Shown here piece by piece: positions 58,691 through 64,000 of a DNA stretch of 64,000 nucleotides. Both the position numbers and the translations under genes were made by a program. The stretch spans positions 8,494,001-8,558,000 of the forward strand of contig NC_066287.1 of assembly GCF_905404315.1 (NCBI RefSeq), written 5' to 3'. Positions within the stretch are counted from its first letter, which is position 1. Every line of letters starts with the position of its first letter. Below the pieces are notes generated by a model that saw only the letters and a program-made list of their open reading frames with translations, was not told the origin of the DNA and did no database searches. Origin of the DNA: Leptidea sinapis. Taxonomy: Eukaryota > Arthropoda > Insecta > Lepidoptera > Pieridae.

Positions 58691-60480
58691 ATTGATGTTA
58701 ATTGCACGCCGAAACTCGGTTTAAAATATTACATAAATTTTCAATTTATCCACTTACTTTTAAAACCGAAATAGAATGAAAGAAGTAGTAGATAACAAGA
58801 AAGTTTCGTAGCTACTGTTAACAAAACTATATTTAAGAGTAAATTATTTCTCGCCACCCTCATTACGTACAAAATTTAATTAAGTGTTTGAATTTATAAG
58901 ATATTCATTTTTGTGATATGTTCACGTTACTGTCAATATTTGAGTGCTGAGCACTTATTAGCCACACATAATTTGAGAATTAAATTGTTCATTAAGATGC
59001 TATCATGTGATTTTACTTTTCTGTAAATCATAGTAGTAAATTTAATAACGTGTAATAAGTTTTTACATCTGGAATTATCCCATAATAAATAATAATTGTT
59101 GCCTTAAGACATGTCATAACTTGTGAGTTTCTCGAAAGTGTCGAGTAATAAGACTCATTATGCTGAGCATATTGTGGGAAACTTTAATTATATTTACAGT
59201 TGTATTTTTTTTTAATCAATTTTCTTCACACACTGGAACGAGTGCGCTGCAATGCGTAATGCACAACAGCGTGTGATGTCGCGCAATGCTTTGCGCAGTA
59301 TTCAAATAATATAGCAACTTCCATCCCTTAGGAAGACCACTGGCGAATGTCCCTGGGATATGAGTCTGTGTGTTCATGAAATGATGTTAAACTACGTACT
59401 GTTTACGATGTCATTACATTTTATTAAAAAAGTTTTATTGAAATTTTATATTTTCATGTTTAATAGATCCAAAAGTGTGTCACTGGCTTGGGGTGCTACA
59501 AAGTAGAAACTGTATTTGCTGCTTAGCTTGGCGTGAGGCGTGGAGCATCGTGGACGCGACGTATGCTGGTTATTCCATCACGGCATCTGCGTTTGACGCT
59601 GCAGATGTTTCTGGTGATTTATATACGATTATATACTGAGATTTGTGAGTTTATGATTAACATCTTTGTAGTGTACACAATCTGAGGCCTGCTTTTCAAT
59701 GTGGTTCAACTTTCATTTGGTGTTATCATATACGAAAAAAATATGATTTGTGGCTTCGAGGCTTAATCAATTCATTAAGTACATCAATAAAATTCGTCTG
59801 AATATCGGCTCAGGAGTTTGGATTCATGACAATATGCATAATGAGCTTTTCACCTCGTTCTATATGTGTGGGTAAAATAAACAAATTATTCCATAGAATT
59901 ACTCATTTTATTGAACATTTTTACAGAAAATAATTTGATTCGACACATTTTTTTTTTAAATACGCCAAAATTATTATAGTCAATCAGAGATTATGTTTCT
60001 AGGTGTAAATTACGAATAAAATTTAAGTACATACATAAAAACTATTCAAAACTTAACACAATGTGTTTATATATTATAAGGCACTTTCTTCATTATATTA
60101 AATATAGCAAAATGTGAAATGTAAATACAAAAATTTATTAAATACGGAATAATATATTTTTATATAGATATTTTGGACTATTGCAAACTACTCATGCTCT
60201 ACTGAGAAATAATATTAACTTTAAATTCATTTAGAAACTGAAGCATATGAACTCACAGCTAAAGCATAGGCTTTTACGTATTATGTTGGTGTGGAATGTT
60301 TATATGTATAAAATATCTAGAAACTTTCTATAAGACTATAAAGTAAAATTTTCAACAAGACAAATAAGTTTCAATTTTATACAAAACATTTAATTCTTTA
60401 TAATAATCTCTTGTTTATTGAAACAAATTTAACAATAAATTCATGATAATGTAGTATATTTTTAGCATTATAGTTTTACA
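58691..60480. other. Intergenic AT-rich DNA
   Basis: No coding exon is recognised. The only local feature is a small GC-richer palindromic patch (GCGCAATGCTTTGCGC, 59281-59296). The stretch 60390-60480 is probably the 3' UTR of the minus-strand ORF at 60497, with AATAAA on the minus strand at 60481-60486 and 60414-60419. Confidence 0.45.
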
Positions 60481-60496
60481 TTTATTATAAATCAGT

Positions 60497-60904
60497 TCAA
60501 TTAAAAATAGCGCACCATATTACAAAACAGCAATACAATAGATTAATTAATTCCCACTTTAAGTGACTAACGCTAGAGATATTGATATAGACGCCGAAGA
60601 AATTGAGAATACCCGCCAGGCTACCAAGATAAAACCAGCGAGCCGAACCGGCTAGAGTCGGAAGGAAAGTCAGTGCCAATAAAGCTACAACATACGATAA
60701 AACCATAAAGTAAAGAAGTACCGTCCGTACAGTCTGTGACTCTGGTGAAGACTCCAACCACTCAAAAGATAAATATTGATTGAGTCTGTGAGGGAATACA
60801 TAACTAAGAGCACACACCGTCCTTATTACGCACGAGTAATATTCTGGAAGGGACTCAGCCTTAGCAACTGATTTTAGCAAAGAAAATACTATCTCCAGCT
60901 TCAT
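60497..60904 (-). CDS. Small multi-pass membrane protein, function unknown
   Basis: The uninterrupted 135-codon ORF starts MKLEIVFSLLKSVAKAESLP and ends at a TAA at 60497. The context ATTGAAATGAAG suits a start codon, and minus-strand poly(A) signals follow at 60481 and 60414. Three hydrophobic segments are plain: about residues 61-82 (TVLLYFMVLSYVVALLALTF), 89-109 (WFYLGSLAGILNFFGVYI) and 118-133 (LINLLYCCFVIWCAIF). I recognise no family. It may be a whole intronless gene or a terminal exon. In this AT-rich DNA an ORF this long with such a hydrophobic pattern is unlikely by chance, but it could still be transposon-derived. Confidence 0.6.
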   Translation of the reverse strand: MKLEIVFSLLKSVAKAESLPEYYSCVIRTVCALSYVFPHRLNQYLSFEWLESSPESQTVRTVLLYFMVLSYVVALLALTFLPTLAGSARWFYLGSLAGILNFFGVYINISSVSHLKWELINLLYCCFVIWCAIFN

Positions 60905-62668
60905 TTCAATTATTTCAACATAGACTTAGAACTAGATACAGAATTGAAATGTAAGTATTCTTAAAGTGATAGATATTACAAATAAATCTTATAGACATAA
61001 TATTATAAGAAGTTATGAAATTTATTTTAAAATGCTTAAAATAATGGATCGTTAAACATTAAAATTACCATACTTCTAATGTGAAACATGAGCATATGCG
61101 TTTGTTACATTAGAATATAACCATTATTATAAAATGAAACATTTTATGCCAAATCAACTGGCATTCGTAATTTACCCCAGGGGTAAGTTCTCTACGAGGC
61201 CAATTCAACTGTAGCACAAGTTATATAATCTTTACATCCCAGCGCCCAAATTGCATAATATTAAGAAATTCCTAATAATGTCTTTCAGTAGCTTTTTGTG
61301 CGTTTCAGTCATATAAATAAGTAAAAACATTTTTATTTATATTAGATTATTTATGTCTGAATAGACTTGACACAGTTGTGAAAATGTCGAAAAAAAAGTG
61401 AGGTTCACACTTAATCTCTATTTTGAAAATTGCACACACACACACTAACACAAAATGACATACAAATAGCGAGTGTAAGATGTTGGATGGACTGTTTTCA
61501 TTGGTTGTCTAGCAGCAAGAGGCTCTATATGGACGTATAAATTATCTAAGACTATAACGTTTAGGTAAATATAACACAATGGCAATTGATTAGACAGGAC
61601 CCAGAGTAGTATTAGGCCAGGACCCCACAAACTCATAGTCCTTCCCCGATTCGAAATTACATGAGTTTGTTGATCAATTTCACAATTATCTTGTTATAAG
61701 TTTCACTATATCATCAATATATATGTGAAAGATAACACCTTCCATTACAACTTGAAAAAATTTGGTATAAATGTATAAAAATATTAATTTTGTAAGTCAC
61801 TTTATAAAGACGCAATAATTTCATAGTACATTTGTGACTTAGTTACATAAAAGTTGATAAATATCACAAGATTATAATAAAAATATAATATACAAAAGAT
61901 CCAAATTTTGTAAAACTGATCTTTTCAGTCTCATAGATAATGGCACCTATACCCAGATATAATTTTGCATCTAGTTATAGTTTTCTTTAGTACTAAGTAG
62001 CACACTTTTACTTGGAAGAGGCTCATAAGTAGTAATTTTACCTAAATTCATAAAAGTTAAAGATCTCTACCTCTGTCTCTCTCTCTCTCTTTCAGTCATT
62101 CTTAACCAGTTTGGTGTAGGCCCTTTTCAGATTGCGCATTTAATAGATTTTTAGCACAGACAATGACTTTTTAACTAGACGTTCCGTGTCTTTTTTTGAA
62201 ATTCTAAGAATGTAAACAATTATTGAAATTTATTGCACAGTTTCCGCACTTCTCTATGCAAAACATTAATTATGCAAAAATCTCACATTCTGCACGTACA
62301 CTGTGCAAAAGTGGTACAAAGTTGTTTCTTAACATATGAATATAAATTCCTCTATAAATTGTTAGCTCTAAATTATTATTTTATCATTAAAAATAACTAA
62401 TTACAAAAATAATTATTACCATATAAATATAATAATGAAACTTGATTTCCGTACAAATTCATCAATAGAGCGATATAATAAAAAGTTAAGTGTAAGGCTG
62501 GATTTAGTGCTTGACCGACGGTAAACATTTTTTGTTTGCGTTTTTTATTTCGATGTTCCGAACGTACGGTCGTTTGCTCGATCAGCGTCCCATTGGACAC
62601 AATTAATCGTCATAGAGCGTCATAGGGCCGACGTACGCAGGACCGACGATTGTCGTCAGCGCGACGTA
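60905..62668. other. Intergenic DNA with one repeat C copy
   Basis: It is AT-rich with no recognised coding exon. A TC microsatellite lies at about 62080-62092. A repeat C copy is at 61373-61600. Confidence 0.45.
61373..61600 (+). repeat. Interspersed repeat C, copy 2
   Basis: CAGTTGTGAAAATGTCGAAA, CATACAAATAGCGAGTGTAA, CAAGAGGCTCTATATGG and TATAAATTATCTAAGAC match 44610-44815 in order. Confidence 0.72.
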
Positions 62669-64000
62669 CCTGGAGGTCTATTACGAAAATCGAAATACGT
62701 AGTTTCGGTCCGAAACGAAAGAACGCCGAACTTCGATTTAAATCCTATTACCAAAGTACTTCGGATCCGAATAGTGCGGACGTAATTCGTTTCGGAACCA
62801 TAGACATAAAAAAATTACACAAAGATGATATTAATGTACATACTTATATTACCGATAAATCGTGTGAAAACCGATAACAAATTAAAAAAATTAAAAATAA
62901 GTTTTTCGTTATGTTAAGATGTATTTAAATAGTGGAATTGCCTTATATTACGTTTAAATTATCTATTTAAGAAAAAATCTATTTTCCTGCAAGAAAAAAT
63001 GCTATTTTTATTAAATTTGACATTACATGTCATTATATTTTAATTTAATCTGTGGTAGTTTCGCGGTTATTTGGTTTAAAATTTTTCAGTAGTAATATAA
63101 AAGTTTTAAGCAAGTAAGTTTTATTTAATTATTAATATTAAACTAAAAATATCTACTTATAGATCTTAGAAACATAATTTTTAAACTATTTTTTACAGTT
63201 TAAATAAAATGTCTGCCACGGGTACTCAAATCGAAACCCTTATGGATTTCATGATGAAAAATCCAGATTTAGCCCGTGGCCTTATACATAGCGTAGAGGG
63301 TCGTGTTCAATCAAAAAGATTGTGGGATAATATCACAAGCCATTTAAATAGCCTTGGAGGTGCTGTAAAAACTGTGCAGCAGTGGAAGAAGGTAATAAAC
63401 GATTTAAAATATTAAGTTAAATTAACTTATAATCACTAACAATATGTGTAACTGTTTTAATTTATGAAAATTTCGCTTTTATTTACTCATTATATTTGCA
63501 TTTGCATGATTATTGCATGTTCGTGCTAAGGTGTGGGCTGATAAAAAATACTTGGCCAAAAAAGCCAATGCAGCAGCGCTTCGATCTGCCACTGGCACTG
63601 GTGGTGGGCCACCAACAGCTGGCATATTATCCCAGAACGATTTAAAGGTCATCGCTGTAATGGGACATGGTTTTGGTGAGCCAAATATACCAGGTTGCAA
63701 TGTGCCAGCTTTTCCTGAGGTAATGCTTGTTATTTATGATTTGCACAGATATATACTATATTATGTTTATATACCTATATATTTGCTAATAACTCCCTCC
63801 TCTTTAAGCAGTACATGGAAACAACCATTGGGCTCAAAGTATGTGTTACTAACCATACTAACATAGTATAAAAAATGAGTAATTAATATACTAAGAAATA
63901 TAATATACATACCAACCTACTTATATCTGAGATAAAGGATTATCAATATTATATGTTTTATAAGTGTTATTCATATGGTTATTTGTGCATGACTATTTAT
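62669..64000 (+). mobile_element. Candidate PIF/Harbinger-type element, 5' part
   Basis: The stretch from about 62669 (GGTCTATTACGAAAATCGAA) to 62800 is dense in CGAAA/TTTCG motifs, as in transposon ends. It is followed by an intron-containing gene for a Myb/SANT-like protein, the usual accessory ORF of these elements. The DDE transposase and the other end would lie beyond 64000. This is inference; a host gene is the alternative. Confidence 0.4.
63209..63719 (+). CDS. Myb/SANT-like DNA-binding domain protein, first two coding exons
   Basis: Exons are 63209-63391 and 63531-63719, both in phase 0; the gene runs off the window. The ATG lies just after an acceptor (TTTTTTACAG, ending at 63199), so a 5' non-coding exon is likely. 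Residues 1-80 carry the tryptophan-based three-helix pattern of this family: LWDNITSHLNSLGG, KTVQQWKKVWADKKYLAKKA. A Gly/Pro-rich linker (TGTGGGPPTAG) and a conserved-looking segment (LSQNDLKVIAVMGHGFGEPN) follow. Proteins of this build are abundant in Lepidoptera, chiefly as the second ORF of PIF/Harbinger elements, where they bind the element ends. The frame is intact here, so it may be active or domesticated. Confidence 0.75.

Noticed and set aside
62397..62600. 67-codon minus-strand ORF
   Set aside because: No domain and no splice or poly(A) context; it could be part of a transposon but cannot be supported.

Overview
This is eukaryotic nuclear DNA, almost certainly from a moth or butterfly (Lepidoptera). 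It is AT-rich, has short conserved exons in long introns with GT-AG splice sites, and is packed with decayed non-LTR retrotransposons, tRNA-derived SINEs, Helitron-like pieces and small inverted-repeat elements of types common in Lepidoptera. There are no operons, CRISPR arrays or prokaryotic signals. All gene identities rest on reading translated exons and remembered family features; no database was searched.

Layout. (1) 1-1761: intron and last exon of a Rho-family small GTPase gene (+). (2) 4002-17835: a block of retrotransposons, mostly on the minus strand. It holds a complete RNase H-encoding LINE (4011-10486, 9-bp target duplication) that has been invaded by a 5'-truncated CR1-type LINE (5409-6342), a second CR1 3' fragment (11266-11448), a nearly full-length but decayed Jockey-type LINE (12001-16858, 12-bp target duplication) that itself carries a 190-bp insertion, and a plus-strand LINE fragment (16871-17835). 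(3) 18400-20717: the complete four-exon gene for nuclear cap-binding protein subunit 2 (Cbp20, 161 codons) (+). (4) 21751-23756: an unrecognised ~2-kb inverted-repeat DNA element with many internal copies of one motif, two of them placed symmetrically about 170 bp from the ends. (5) 24413-57516: a complete extended synaptotagmin gene (Esyt2-like) (-). I rebuilt it from 23 coding exons with phase-compatible junctions; they sum to 2439 nt (812 codons plus stop) and encode a membrane hairpin, an SMP domain and three C2 domains. Its introns hold most of the remaining mobile DNA: a Tc1-like transposase broken by one stop codon, an array of ~137-bp repeats, foldback elements, MITEs, SINEs and LINE tails. 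(6) 60497-60904: an intronless ORF for a 135-aa membrane protein of unknown function (-). (7) 62669-64000: the 5' part of what looks like a PIF/Harbinger-type element or a gene derived from one, with two exons encoding a Myb/SANT-like DNA-binding domain (+), running off the window.

The host genes are functionally unrelated: a GTPase, an RNA cap-binding subunit and an ER-plasma-membrane lipid-transfer tether. The most notable structures are the unclassified 2-kb element, a 79-nt Esyt2 exon enclosed by ~235-bp inverted repeats, a 50-bp perfect palindrome, a promoter-like segment inside a foldback element, and the dated nest of retrotransposons.
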